The notes under the pieces were generated by a model. It saw only the letters and a list, made by a program, of their open reading frames with translations, was not told the DNA's origin and searched no databases. The translations under genes were made by a program, and so were the position numbers. 64,000 nucleotides of DNA from CAIWHR01 sp963773195 (GTDB taxonomy: Bacteria; Pseudomonadota; Gammaproteobacteria; Burkholderiales; Casimicrobiaceae). The stretch spans positions 62,001 through 126,000 of the forward strand of contig CAVZAE010000008.1 in NCBI GenBank assembly GCA_963773195.1, given 5' to 3'. Shown in pieces: positions 1 through 10,795 of the stretch; position 1 is the stretch's first letter, and each line of letters starts with the position of its first letter.

Positions 1-2062
1 TGCCGTCGAGGTACTGGGGGCCGCCCTGCGCCTTCAGGTGCTCGACGACCTTGTGCACCTCGGCGTCGGACACGAATGCCCCGTGCACCCGCAGCGGATA
101 GCCGACGCCAGGCGGCTGGAACAGCATGTCGCCCTGCCCGAGCAGCGCTTCCGCGCCCATGTGATCGAGGATCGTGCGCGAATCGACCTTGCTCGCGACC
201 TGGAACGCGATCCGCGATGGAATGTTGGCCTTGATCAGGCCCGTAATCACGTCGACCGATGGCCGCTGCGTGGCGAGGATCAGATGGATACCCGCGGCAC
301 GCGCCTTCTGCGCCACGCGCGCGATCAACTCCTCGATCTTCTTGCCTGTCACCATCATCAGGTCTGCGAGCTCGTCGATCACGACGACGATATAGGGCAT
401 CTCCTCGAGCGGCTCGGGCGTGTCGGGCGTGAGCGAGAACGGATTCCCGAGCGGCTTGCCGGCTTTCCTGGCCTCGGCGACCTTGCCGTTGTAGCCCGAA
501 AGGTTCCGCACGCCGAGCGACGACATGAGCCGATAGCGCCGCTCCATCTCGCCCACGCACCAGTTGAGCGCGTTGCCGGCAAGCTTCATGTCGGTAACGA
601 CCGGTGCGAGCAGGTGTGGAATGCCCTCGTACACCGAGAGCTCGAGCATCTTCGGATCGATGAAGAGAAGCCTTACCTGGCGCGGCTCCGCCTTGTACAG
701 GAGCGAGAGCACCATCGCGTTGACCGCGACCGACTTGCCCGACCCCGTCGTCCCGGCGACCAGCAGGTGCGGCATTCGCGCGAGATCCGCGATCACGGGC
801 TTGCCGGCGATATCCTTGCCGAGGGCGAGCGTCAGCGGACTTTGGGCATCGTTGTACGTCGTCGAGGACAGGATCTCGACCAGCTTGACGACCTGCCGTT
901 TCGGATTCGGCAGCTCGAGCGCCATGCACGACTTTCCGGGAATGGTCTCGACCACGCGGATGCTGATGACCGAGAGCGCCCGCGCCAGGTCCTTCATCAG
1001 GTTGACGATCTGCGCCCCTTTGACGCCGACCGCGGGCTCGATCTCGAAGCGCGTGATCACCGGTCCCGGGTAGGCGGCCAGCACGCGCACGGCGACGCCG
1101 AAGTCGGCGAGCTTGCGCTCGATCAAGCGCGAGGTGAATTCGAGTGTCTCCGCGCCGATCGCCTCCTGCGGTGGCGGCGCCTCGTCGAGCAGCGCGAGCG
1201 GCGGCAGCGGCGAATCGGGCATGTCCTGGAACAAGGGGCGCTGCCGCTCCTTGACGGCCCGCTCCGACTTCGGGACTTCGGCGACCGCTGGCACGACGAC
1301 GACCGGTTCGTGGACAACTTCCTCGTGTTTCGCCTGGAAGACCGCTTCGCGCTCGGCGACCGCCTGGGCGCCCCGCTCACGGTCGCGGCGCTCTTCCGCA
1401 CGTTGCCTGAGCAGAGTCAGCGCGCGCTCGAAGGCAGCGCCGATGCGCTCCATGAGCTTGAGCCACGACATGCCCGAGAAGAGCGACCAACCGATGGCGA
1501 AGAACACGATCAGGAGCAACGTTGCGCCGTTGAATCCTAGAAGCCGCGCCACGGCGCCACCCAGCACGTCGCCGAAGACTCCACCCGCCCGCTGCGGCAG
1601 CGCGGCCGGCAACCGATAGAAGCGCAGCGCCTCCAGCGCCGAGCTCGACAGGAGCACGAGGCCGAAGCCGAGGATGCCGAGATGAAGTGGATGTTCGCGC
1701 GCGCGCTCCGGGTGCCCGATTCGCCGATAGCCCGCGACGACAAGCACGACTCCGGCAACGACCCACCACCACGCCGACAGACCGAACAGGTAGAACAGCA
1801 GGTCGGAGAGCCACGCGCCGGCGACGCCGCCCTTGTTTGCGATCGGCGCGCCGATGCCGGACGTCGACCACGCGGGATCGTTGCGCGTGTAAGTGAAGAG
1901 GACCAACGCGAGCCACGCGAACGCCGCGACCACGAGCAACCACCACGACTCGCGCACAAGCCGTGCGAAGCGCGGCGAAAGCGCAGGCTCGACCGGAGCA
2001 CGACGCGCTGCGGCGGCTCCGCTCCGCCGTACTGATACCGATTCTTTTTTGTGCAAAAACAT
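1..2062 (-). CDS. ftsK: FtsK/SpoIIIE DNA translocase, 3' end beyond window
   Basis: Membrane-anchored, septum-located DNA pump that moves chromosome dimers and termini through the closing division site. About 687 codons are visible; the last part (end of the motor and the gamma domain) lies left of the window. Hydrophobic segments typical of the four-helix N-terminal anchor occupy roughly residues 28-190, followed by a charged, coiled linker rich in E/R/V, then the alpha/beta motor. A Walker A box (GTTGSGKS) has its lysine near residue 443, and a Walker B-type run (VVVIDELADLMM) follows. The start is taken as ATG at 2062, the first in-frame ATG; it has no clear ribosome-binding site, and TTG two codons later is an alternative. 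It diverges from trxB, as in many betaproteobacteria. Confidence 0.93.
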   Translation of the reverse strand, partial: MFLHKKESVSVRRSGAAAARRAPVEPALSPRFARLVRESWWLLVVAAFAWLALVLFTYTRNDPAWSTSGIGAPIANKGGVAGAWLSDLLFYLFGLSAWWWVVAGVVLVVAGYRRIGHPERAREHPLHLGILGFGLVLLSSSALEALRFYRLPAALPQRAGGVFGDVLGGAVARLLGFNGATLLLIVFFAIGWSLFSGMSWLKLMERIGAAFERALTLLRQRAEERRDRERGAQAVAEREAVFQAKHEEVVHEPVVVVPAVAEVPKSERAVKERQRPLFQDMPDSPLPPLALLDEAPPPQEAIGAETLEFTSRLIERKLADFGVAVRVLAAYPGPVITRFEIEPAVGVKGAQIVNLMKDLARALSVISIRVVETIPGKSCMALELPNPKRQVVKLVEILSSTTYNDAQSPLTLALGKDIAGKPVIADLARMPHLLVAGTTGSGKSVAVNAMVLSLLYKAEPRQVRLLFIDPKMLELSVYEGIPHLLAPVVTDMKLAGNALNWCVGEMERRYRLMSSLGVRNLSGYNGKVAEARKAGKPLGNPFSLTPDTPEPLEEMPYIVVVIDELADLMMVTGKKIEELIARVAQKARAAGIHLILATQRPSVDVITGLIKANIPSRIAFQVASKVDSRTILDHMGAEALLGQGDMLFQPPGVGYPLRVHGAFVSDAEVHKVVEHLKAQGGPQYLDG

Positions 2063-2097
2063 TACGTTATACGTAATATTTCATGTGGTGCATTATA
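2061..2097 (-). promoter_or_regulatory. ftsK promoter -10 box with overlapping dyad
   Basis: On the minus strand a perfect TATAAT lies at 2097-2092, placing transcription start near 2085, about 23 nt upstream of the ftsK ATG. No convincing -35 is seen. Downstream of the predicted start, 2061-2077 reads ATTACGTTATACGTAAT, an interrupted inverted repeat (ATTACG / CGTAAT around TTATA) that touches the start codon. The dyad resembles a repressor operator, but its protein is unknown. Confidence 0.45.
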
Positions 2098-2213
2098 CAC
2101 CGATCGGCGTTGTCTGAAAGGTCGGCGGCGTCAGGAACGACGTCGCGTTGGGGTTGCCGGGAGGCGCCCCCACATCACGCTAGAATCGGACCATTTGCAA
2201 AAGCGAGCCCCGC

Positions 2214-3164
2214 ATGCCTGCCAAGCACGCCCGCCTTCTGATCCTGGGATCCGGTCCCGCTGGCTACTCCGCTGCAGTATACGCCGCACGCGCGAACCTT
2301 AAGCCCGTGCTGATCACCGGCCTCGCGCAGGGCGGCCAGCTGATGACGACGACGGACGTCGATAACTGGCCGGCCGATGCGACCGGGGTGCAAGGGCCGG
2401 AGCTGATGGCGCGCTTCCAGCAGCACGCCGAGCGCTTCGAGACCGAGCTCGTGTTCGACCACATCCACACGGCGCACCTGAACGAGCGCCCGCTGCGCCT
2501 GTCCGGTGACAGCAGCGACTACACGTGCGACGCGCTGATCATCGCGACGGGCGCGTCGGCGCGCTACCTGGGCATTCCCTCCGAGCAGCAGTTCGCGGGC
2601 AAGGGGGTTTCCGCGTGCGCCACCTGCGACGGGTTCTTCTACAAGGATCAGGACGTCGCGGTCGTCGGTGGCGGCAACACCGCGGTCGAGGAAGCGCTGT
2701 ACCTGTCGAACATCGCCAAGAACGTGACCATCGTCCATCGGCGCGACAAGTTCCGCGCCGAGGCGATCCTGGTCGATCGGCTCGTCGCGAAGACGCGTAA
2801 CGGCGGCAACGTGCGCATCGTCTGGAATCACACGCTCGACGAGATCCTGGGCGACGGCAAGGGCGTGACCGGCGCGCGGCTCAAGGACGTGAAGTCGGGC
2901 ACCACGAAGGACTTGCCGGTCCACGGCGTGTTCATTGCGATCGGCCATACGCCGAACACGCAGATCTTCGAAGGCCAGCTCAACATGGCGGGCGGCTACA
3001 TCAAGGTGAAGAGCGGCAGCGAGGGCAACGCGACGGCAACGTCGGTGCCCGGTGTATTCGCGGCGGGCGACGTCGCCGACCACGTCTACCGGCAGGCTGT
3101 CACGTCGGCGGGCACCGGCTGCATGGCGGCGCTCGACGCCGAGGCCTTCCTCGAAGGCGCGTAG
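2214..3164 (+). CDS. trxB: Thioredoxin reductase
   Basis: NADPH-dependent flavoenzyme that reduces thioredoxin in the cytoplasm. At 316 aa it has the usual length. The FAD-binding GSGPAG motif is at residues 12-17, the redox-active CATC pair is C135/C138, the NADPH-binding GGGNTA follows at 152-157, and the C-terminal FAD segment ends in the FAAGDVAD motif. It diverges from ftsK with about 150 bp between the start codons. The smr-domain gene begins 12 bp after its stop, so the two are probably co-transcribed. Nothing is missing from the family core. Confidence 0.97.
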   Translation: MPAKHARLLILGSGPAGYSAAVYAARANLKPVLITGLAQGGQLMTTTDVDNWPADATGVQGPELMARFQQHAERFETELVFDHIHTAHLNERPLRLSGDSSDYTCDALIIATGASARYLGIPSEQQFAGKGVSACATCDGFFYKDQDVAVVGGGNTAVEEALYLSNIAKNVTIVHRRDKFRAEAILVDRLVAKTRNGGNVRIVWNHTLDEILGDGKGVTGARLKDVKSGTTKDLPVHGVFIAIGHTPNTQIFEGQLNMAGGYIKVKSGSEGNATATSVPGVFAAGDVADHVYRQAVTSAGTGCMAALDAEAFLEGA

Positions 3165-3176
3165 AGCGCGCTGATC

Positions 3177-3839
3177 ATGCCCAAGCTGTCGGAGTTGAAG
3201 CGGCTCGTCGACGAGGCGAAGTCCAAGGCTCCGGCGCGAGAGCCCGCCGCAAAGCCGCAGGAGGTCGCGGCGCCACGGCGCGCGATCGCCGCCTCCAAAC
3301 ACGCCGACGGGGATATCGACCTCGCGCAAGCCTTCGTCGATGTCGAGCGCCTCGCACCGTCGAAGCGTGTGGCGCACGCCAGGCCCCGTGCCGCACCGAT
3401 CGCGCGGCAGCGACTGGCCGACGACGCCGATGCGCTCGCCGCATCGAAATTCGGCGCCGAGCCGACGCCGGACACCTGGGATGTGGGCCAGGAGCACGAG
3501 GCTGGTCAGACCTACGTGCGGCGCGGCCTCGGCACCGACGTGCTCGCCCGGCTGCGGCGCGGCCACTGGTCGGTCCAGGGCGAGATCGACCTGCACGGTC
3601 ACACGACGGACCAGGCGCACGACGCGCTCGCCGACTTTCTCGACGACGCGCGCGCGCACGGCTACCGCTGCGTGCGCGTCGTGCACGGCAAGGGCCTGAC
3701 CTCGCCCAACCGTGAGCCGGTGCTCAAAGGCAAGGTTCGCAAGTGGCTCACGCACTGGGACGACGTGCTGGCCTACTGCGAAGCGCCGCGCCATTCCGGC
3801 GGGGGCGGCGCGGTGCTGGTCCTATTACGCGGCGCGTGA
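3177..3839 (+). CDS. Smr-domain protein (DNA-nicking/RNA-binding family)
   Basis: A 220-aa protein with a charged, proline/alanine-rich N-terminal half and a C-terminal Smr domain (about residues 135-220). The domain shows the conserved IDLHGHT motif, the RVVHGKG motif and the closing GGGGAVLVLL segment. Smr domains are related to the C-terminal endonuclease of MutS2; in bacteria several stand-alone members cleave or bind nucleic acid, but the exact role of this protein is not known. It follows trxB by 12 bp and converges on asnS with only 9 bp between the stops. The function beyond the domain family is inference. Confidence 0.9.
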   Translation: MPKLSELKRLVDEAKSKAPAREPAAKPQEVAAPRRAIAASKHADGDIDLAQAFVDVERLAPSKRVAHARPRAAPIARQRLADDADALAASKFGAEPTPDTWDVGQEHEAGQTYVRRGLGTDVLARLRRGHWSVQGEIDLHGHTTDQAHDALADFLDDARAHGYRCVRVVHGKGLTSPNREPVLKGKVRKWLTHWDDVLAYCEAPRHSGGGGAVLVLLRGA

Positions 3840-3848
3840 CCGCGGGAG

Positions 3849-5250
<1,402 letters not shown>

Positions 5251-5412
5251 CGCAACACTCGGTGACGCCGGACCCGCCGGCGGGGGCGTATTGTAAACGG
5301 CGGAGCGCAAGCGACGCGCCCGCGGGGAACGCGCGACCGGCGAGCAGGGGCCCCGAGGTTTACCCGGGGATGCGAGCGATCGGGAGCGCGTTCGGAGGCC
5401 GACCTCTCCGCA
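5251..5412. other. Intergenic, no gene seen
   Basis: 162 bp between the asnS start and the 3' end of the MaoC-like gene, both leftward. It is GC-rich without a convincing promoter, RNA or terminator. Confidence 0.5.
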
Positions 5413-5922
5413 TCACGAGCCGCTTGCTGGAGCGGAGGCCGAACCGGCTCGCCACTCGCGTCGCTGTATGAAGTTCATCGCCCTCATCGACATCACGACC
5501 TCGCCGCGCTGATTGAGGGCCTCGATGAACGTCCGTACGAGGCCGCGATCGGGCTTCGATCGGGAAGGTGTCGCCTCGAGTACGGTGACGCGCACCGACA
5601 GCACGTCGCCGGGACGGACCGGCAGCGCCCATCTGAGCTCGTCGATCCCGGGCGACACGATGGCGGCGACATGCGAGAGATAGCGCTCGACCAGCACGCG
5701 CATCACGAGCGCGATCGTGTGCCATCCGCTCGCGATCAGGCCCCCGAAGGGTCCCCGCGTTGCGGCGTCGGGATCGGCGTGCATCGGCTGCGGATCGTAG
5801 CGCCGCGCGAACTCGACGATCGCCTCCGTCGTGATCGCGATCTCGCCGTAGACGCACACCGCGCCCGGAACGTAGTCCTCGAAGTGGCGCTGTCCGACGG
5901 GAACGGCGAGGTCGCTCGTCAT
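5413..5922 (-). CDS. MaoC-like hot-dog fold dehydratase
   Basis: A 169-aa single hot-dog domain protein of the MaoC-like/R-hydratase type, which hydrates enoyl-CoA or acts on related thioesters. The key hydratase segment YDPQPMHADPDAA (about residues 42-54) carries the conserved D and H, followed by FGGLIASGWHT, a standard part of the active-site wall. The start ATG at 5922 overlaps the stop of the upstream nitrilase-family gene by 4 bp (ATGA), so it is translationally coupled to nitrilase and yhdP. Substrate is unknown. Its C-terminus runs into a low-complexity tail (SASAPASGS). Confidence 0.85.
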   Translation of the reverse strand: MTSDLAVPVGQRHFEDYVPGAVCVYGEIAITTEAIVEFARRYDPQPMHADPDAATRGPFGGLIASGWHTIALVMRVLVERYLSHVAAIVSPGIDELRWALPVRPGDVLSVRVTVLEATPSRSKPDRGLVRTFIEALNQRGEVVMSMRAMNFIQRREWRAGSASAPASGS

Positions 5923-6779
5923 CCCGCCTTGACGCCAAGCACGCGATGGGAGAGTGCGGGGAGCTGGGCACGAATCTCGGCGATCCGCCCGGGATCGACG
6001 TCACCCACGACGATGCCCGGGCCCTGTTCGCGCTCGGCGACGATCCGGCCCCACGGATCGATCAGCGCGGAATGGCCGTAGGTGCGGCGGCCGCCGGGGT
6101 GCGTCCCGCCTTGCGCAGCGGCGAGCACGTAGCACTGGTTCTCGACCGCGCGTGCGCGCAGCAGCAGGTGCCAGTGCGCCGCACCCGTCGTCGCCGTGAA
6201 CGCGGAAGGAACGAGGATCAGCGCGAGATCGCCCAGACCGCGGTAGAGCTCCGGAAAGCGCAGGTCGTAGCACACGGAGAGTGCGGTCCGTCCGCACGGT
6301 AGCCCGATGGCGACCGGCTTCGTGCCGGGCTCGATCGTCCGGCCCTCGTCGTAGCGCTCCTCGCCGCGCGCGAATGCAAAGAGATGGATCTTGTCGTAGC
6401 GCGCGATACGCGTGCCGTCGGGGCCATACACCAGGCATGCGCTGCGTACCCGAGCCGGGTCCGGGCACGCGATGGGCACGGTCCCGCCGACAATCCAGAT
6501 GCGATGGCGGCGCGCAAGCCCTGCGAGAAATGCCTGCTGCTCGCCGCGGCCCGCCACTTCGCGCACGGCGACCTTGTCGGTGGCGCGCGCGCCAAAGATC
6601 CCGAAGTACTCGGGCAGCACGACAAGCCGCGCGCCGGCGACGGCCGCCTCGGCGACGAGCGGCGCGGCCGCGTCGAGATTCGCCGCGACGTTGTCGCCTG
6701 ACACCATCTGTACCGCCGCCACGCGGAACGGTTCCCGCGAAGGCGGGACGAGTGCTGGCCGCGCGCGGCGCGTCGTCAT
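5919..6779 (-). CDS. Nitrilase-superfamily amidase (Nit1/Nit2-like)
   Basis: A 286-aa C-N hydrolase. The catalytic triad is visible: E57 in VVLPEYFG, K130 in YDKIHLF and C170 in VCYDLRFPE. The DKIHLF and YDLRFPELYR signatures place it with the Nit1/Nit2 branch, whose known members hydrolyse deaminated glutathione or alpha-keto acid amides; the specific substrate here is inference. It overlaps the yhdP stop by 4 bp upstream and the MaoC start by 4 bp downstream, forming one unit. In many betaproteobacteria the same gene lies between yhdP and tldD; here tldD is 13 kb away. Confidence 0.9.
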   Translation of the reverse strand: MTTRRARPALVPPSREPFRVAAVQMVSGDNVAANLDAAAPLVAEAAVAGARLVVLPEYFGIFGARATDKVAVREVAGRGEQQAFLAGLARRHRIWIVGGTVPIACPDPARVRSACLVYGPDGTRIARYDKIHLFAFARGEERYDEGRTIEPGTKPVAIGLPCGRTALSVCYDLRFPELYRGLGDLALILVPSAFTATTGAAHWHLLLRARAVENQCYVLAAAQGGTHPGGRRTYGHSALIDPWGRIVAEREQGPGIVVGDVDPGRIAEIRAQLPALSHRVLGVKAG

Positions 6780-9700
6780 CGCGTCAATCCCTCTAGCGGC
6801 GTGTGTGGCATCGCGCTCGCCGTCGCGGTGCCCATGCGCGTGACCACCGGATCGGACCAGCTGCCCGTCACTGCGTACTGGTAGCTGAACAGCTGCTCGA
6901 GCGGGTCCTTGAGCACGCTTTGCGCGAGCAGCGAGCCCGCCCCCACGGCGGCGCCCACGAGCGGATTCGCGAGGAACAGGAGCGCGGCTCCCGCGGACAC
7001 GCCGCCCGACAGCGCCGGCTGGACGTGCACCGTGAGGCGCTGGGTCTCCTTCGCCAGGTCGGCGTCGCCGGCAATCTCGATCTTCGCCGCGGGGCCGACC
7101 AGGCGCAGCTTGTCCGTCGACATCACGCCTCCGGCGATGCGAACGTCACCCGTGATCTCGTCGAACGCGAAGCCGTCGCTGAAGACGTCCTTGAAGTCGA
7201 GCGTGATGCGTCGCGGCAGCGACTGCAGCGACAGCACACCCAGGAGCTTGCCGAACCCGGGCTCGATCTTGGTGAAGCGGCCCTCACCGACCGTGACCTT
7301 GAGCTCGCCCGCGAGCGAGGGCACGTCGAATTCGGCGGGTGAGCCAGCCCAGGCGAGCTGACCCGCGATCTTCGTCGGTGCACCTTTGATGCTATCGGGA
7401 AAGCCGAATCGGGCAAGGAAAGCACCCGCATCCCTGGCATCGAGCGCGACGTCGATCTTGGTCTGCTGCTGCTTGCCCTGCCCGCGCCACGCCCCGCTCG
7501 CGTCGATCCGTCCGGCGTCGCTCGACAGCGCGAGCTTCTCGATCCGCCATTCCGCGCCGCGCGGCTTCGCGACGAGCTCGAGCTGCCCGAGATCGCGCCC
7601 CTTCGATACGAAGCTCTCGGCCACCACGTCGAGCTCCGGCCACGGGTCGACGTCCCCCGGCGAATTCGCGGCAGCCGCCTTGTCCGCGCCAGTCCACGAC
7701 GGCAGCACGGCTGGGCCGGGCATGACGAGGCGCGACAGGCGGGCGACGATGCGGCCGTTCGGCGCCTCGGTGCGCGGCGCCGACCAGGCCGCGGTTCCCG
7801 CGACGTCGCGCCCCTTGAATTCGAGCTTCCAGTCCTCCTGCGTGCGGCGCGCCGCGATCTTGAAATCGTCGAAGCGGCGTCCGAACACCTCGAATGCGCC
7901 GACGTCGAGATCGATGCCCCCGAGCGAGGCGGCGTCCTCGGACCGGCTCGACGTCGACGTACGCGCGCGGAGCGCGAGCCAGTCGTCCATGTTGAGCGCA
8001 GGAAGCTCGCCGCGCACCCAGATGCCCGGGCGTTCCGGGTGCAGCGCTTCGCCGGGCGGTTTCCCCAGGACCACGAGAGCACGGTCGACCTGCATGTCGC
8101 GGCCGCGTTGCTGGCGATGGGCGGCGAGCTGCAACATCCGGCCATAGCTGACGCCGACGACATCCTCGTCCGGATGGGCGGCTTCCTCGCGGATCTCGAC
8201 CTTGAGCGGAATGGTGTCGGCGGCCGCTTTGCCGAGCGGCGCCGGGAGATCGATGACCGCGCCCTTGAGCGGGCTCTCGAACGTCCACGTCGACAACTCC
8301 GGCCGCACGTTGACGACGAGGCTCCAATCGGTGGTGCCCGACATCCTCGCGGCGAACGGCGTCTCGACCTCGCGCCGCAGTGACGCGAGGTTGGCGTTAC
8401 CGCTGCCCGACATCCGGACGCGGCCCTCGGAGCTCGTCACGGCGAACTTCGCCGGCCCACCCGCCATCTCGGCGGTGACGTCTCGCGCGTGCACATCGGC
8501 CTCGGTAAACGCGACCTTCCCGTTGAGCTGCGTGAGGCGCGGCATGCCGGGGAACCCGACCTGGGCGTTCGCGAACGTGAACTCGCCGGCGATACGGCTC
8601 CGATCCCACTTGCCGAGCGGCAGCTCGAGGCGAAGCACGAGGGCACCGTTGCCGGCGGCGTCGGCATCCTCGGTGAATTGCCCGGTCATCGCGTCGACCG
8701 GACTCTCGCGCACGAAGCGCACGAAGTCGGGCAACGGGCCGCTCGCCGTGCCGTCGATAGTGAGCTTCGGCGCGTCCGCGCGCACATCGGCGATGGCCGC
8801 GCGTGTCTTGCCGAATTGCGCGCCGAACACGCGCGCGCGAGCGGCATCGATCGTCATGCCCGCCCCTTCGAACCTGAGTTCGCCATCGATCCCTTCGATG
8901 GCGGGCCACTTCGGCGCATAGTCGAGCGTGATGCCGCGGCCCTTTGCCGTCACGATGAACTGGCCCGACTTGCCATCGACGAACGGAAACCTTGCGAGGT
9001 CGCCCGCAAGCTTCAGGCGCGCGTCGGTCACTCACGCCGGCGGTCAATGCGCGTTGCACCCAGTCGCGCGTAGAGTCGCCGACGGCATGCGGCAGGTAGC
9101 GGTAGACTTGCGCGGCGTCGCCGCGGACGAGCTGCGCGGTGATGTCGACTTCGCCAGGGCCTTTCGCCGCCGTCTTGTACGTCCCCGCGACCTGGCCCGC
9201 CGCATGCGCATTGGCGAACTCGATGCGCGAGAGTTCGACGCGCATGCGGTCGCCTGCCCGTTCCCAGCGCACAGCGCCCTGCAAGGAGTCGAATGGAATC
9301 GGCGCAGCAAACACCTTCGGCAGATCCAACGTGCCGTTGCGTGTCGCGAGCGTCAGCTGACCCCCTTTCTCTTTCGCCGTGAAGCTTCCGGTGAGCCCGT
9401 TGACGCCGGGGAATGCCTCCTGAGCGGCCCCGCCGAGTCCGGCAAACTCGGCCGCGGCGTCGAACGTCGTGGGCGCCTCGGCCGGCCCGTCCCATTGCAG
9501 CCGCCCCCGCGTCAGCGTCCCGCGCGGCGCAAAGCGCGCAAGGTCCGCGCGCCAGCGCTCCGAGAGCGGCAGATAGGCGGCCACGTCCCGGAGCGGCTCG
9601 AGCTGAACGCGATCGAACTCGAGGTTTCCGCCCGCCGCATGCCCGGGCGCAGCGTCGCGCAGCTTAAGCGTGAACGTCGTCGGCTCGAGGCGCGCGCCGC

Positions 9701-10719
9701 TCGGCGCGACGAAAGCGAGCTCGCGTCCGAACATGCTCATTTCCGGCCCGTCCCGACGCCACCCCGCGCGGCCCGAAAGCCGTGCGAGATCGAGCGCGGG
9801 CAGCTCCTCGTCGAGACGCACGCGGGCATCGGCGAGCTCGAGGTCGGCGGTGACCTCGCGCGCCTCACCCGCGGCGAAATCGAACCACACGCGCAGCGCG
9901 CCCTTGCCCTTCACGATCGCCGACGGGAGCGGCAGCCACTCGCGCCACGCCTCGACGTCGGCATAGTCGAGGCGTACGTACAAGCGGCCGCTCGCCTGCT
10001 GCCAGTCGCGCAAGCGAGCCGCCCTGGACGTCGCCTCGCAGGTCGAGCGGTGCGGCCAGCTCGGGCGGCGGCGTTCCTGATACGCCGAACCGATGATGGC
10101 CGAACCGGTTCTCGAGGCGGAACTGCACGCGATCGAGGACAAGCTGCGGCGCGTTGCGGAGGTCGTCGTTCCACGTGACGAGCGCATCGCGGACGACGAT
10201 CTGTCGCTGCCGGAGGATCCAGTCCGTCAACGGCAAGTCCTCTTCCGCGTGCGCAGGGTCGAATTCGAGGCCACCCACGTGGATCGTGCCGGCGCGGTCG
10301 CGCCGGATTGCCAGGCGGGGTCGCTCGATCGCGAGCTCCTTCACCCTGAGCTCGAGCGCAGGCAGCGACGTCCACGCGACGACCAGATCGACCTCGGGCA
10401 GCTCGACCAGCGGCGTCTCGCCTATGCGCGCGCGGTCGAACACGCGCAAGCCCCCGACCACGAGCTTGGGATTCCAGCCGTCCCATCCCGTCGTCAGCGA
10501 GTCGATCTCGACCGGCTGGCCGAGTTGCGACGAGAGCGTCGCGATCAGCGCGTCGCGGTACGCCTCGATGCGCGGGAACGCGATGAAGCGCACGCCGAGC
10601 AGCAGCAGCGCGAACAGCGCGAATCCTCCGACGATCGCCGTCCCCGCAATGCGCGCAAAGCGGTGCAACCCGGGGCGGGCGGCGCGCCGGGCGCGAAGAG
10701 GAGCGCGCGCGGAAGGCAT
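6776..10719 (-). CDS. yhdP: AsmA/YhdP-like envelope protein (TIGR02099 type), two frameshifts
   Basis: A very long envelope protein of the AsmA/YhdP group, bridge-like proteins implicated in moving phospholipid between inner and outer membranes. The start is ATG at 10719 (MPSARAPLRA), followed by one N-terminal membrane helix (about residues 20-45) and a beta-rich body. The reading is split in three. Near 10014 one extra C moves QGGS into the frame LRDWQQASG; near 9027-9034 a duplicated 4-mer (GTGAGTGA on the coding strand) moves VQRALTAGV into DARLKLAGDL. Correcting both gives about 1,312 aa, normal for the family. The C-terminus ends in the glycine/alanine-rich membrane-like ALLFLANPLVGAAVGAGS. 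It diverges from glnE. Confidence 0.88.
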
Positions 10720-10795
10720 AATGGAGGGGTTGTCCTCATTGTAGCGGATACCCGAACCGCGTCCGGCTGCCGCCCCTGACGGCGACGGCGGCGCC

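Noticed and set aside
38..1540. A 500-codon plus-strand open frame
   Set aside because: Antisense to ftsK, which has Walker motifs and membrane anchor in the opposite strand.
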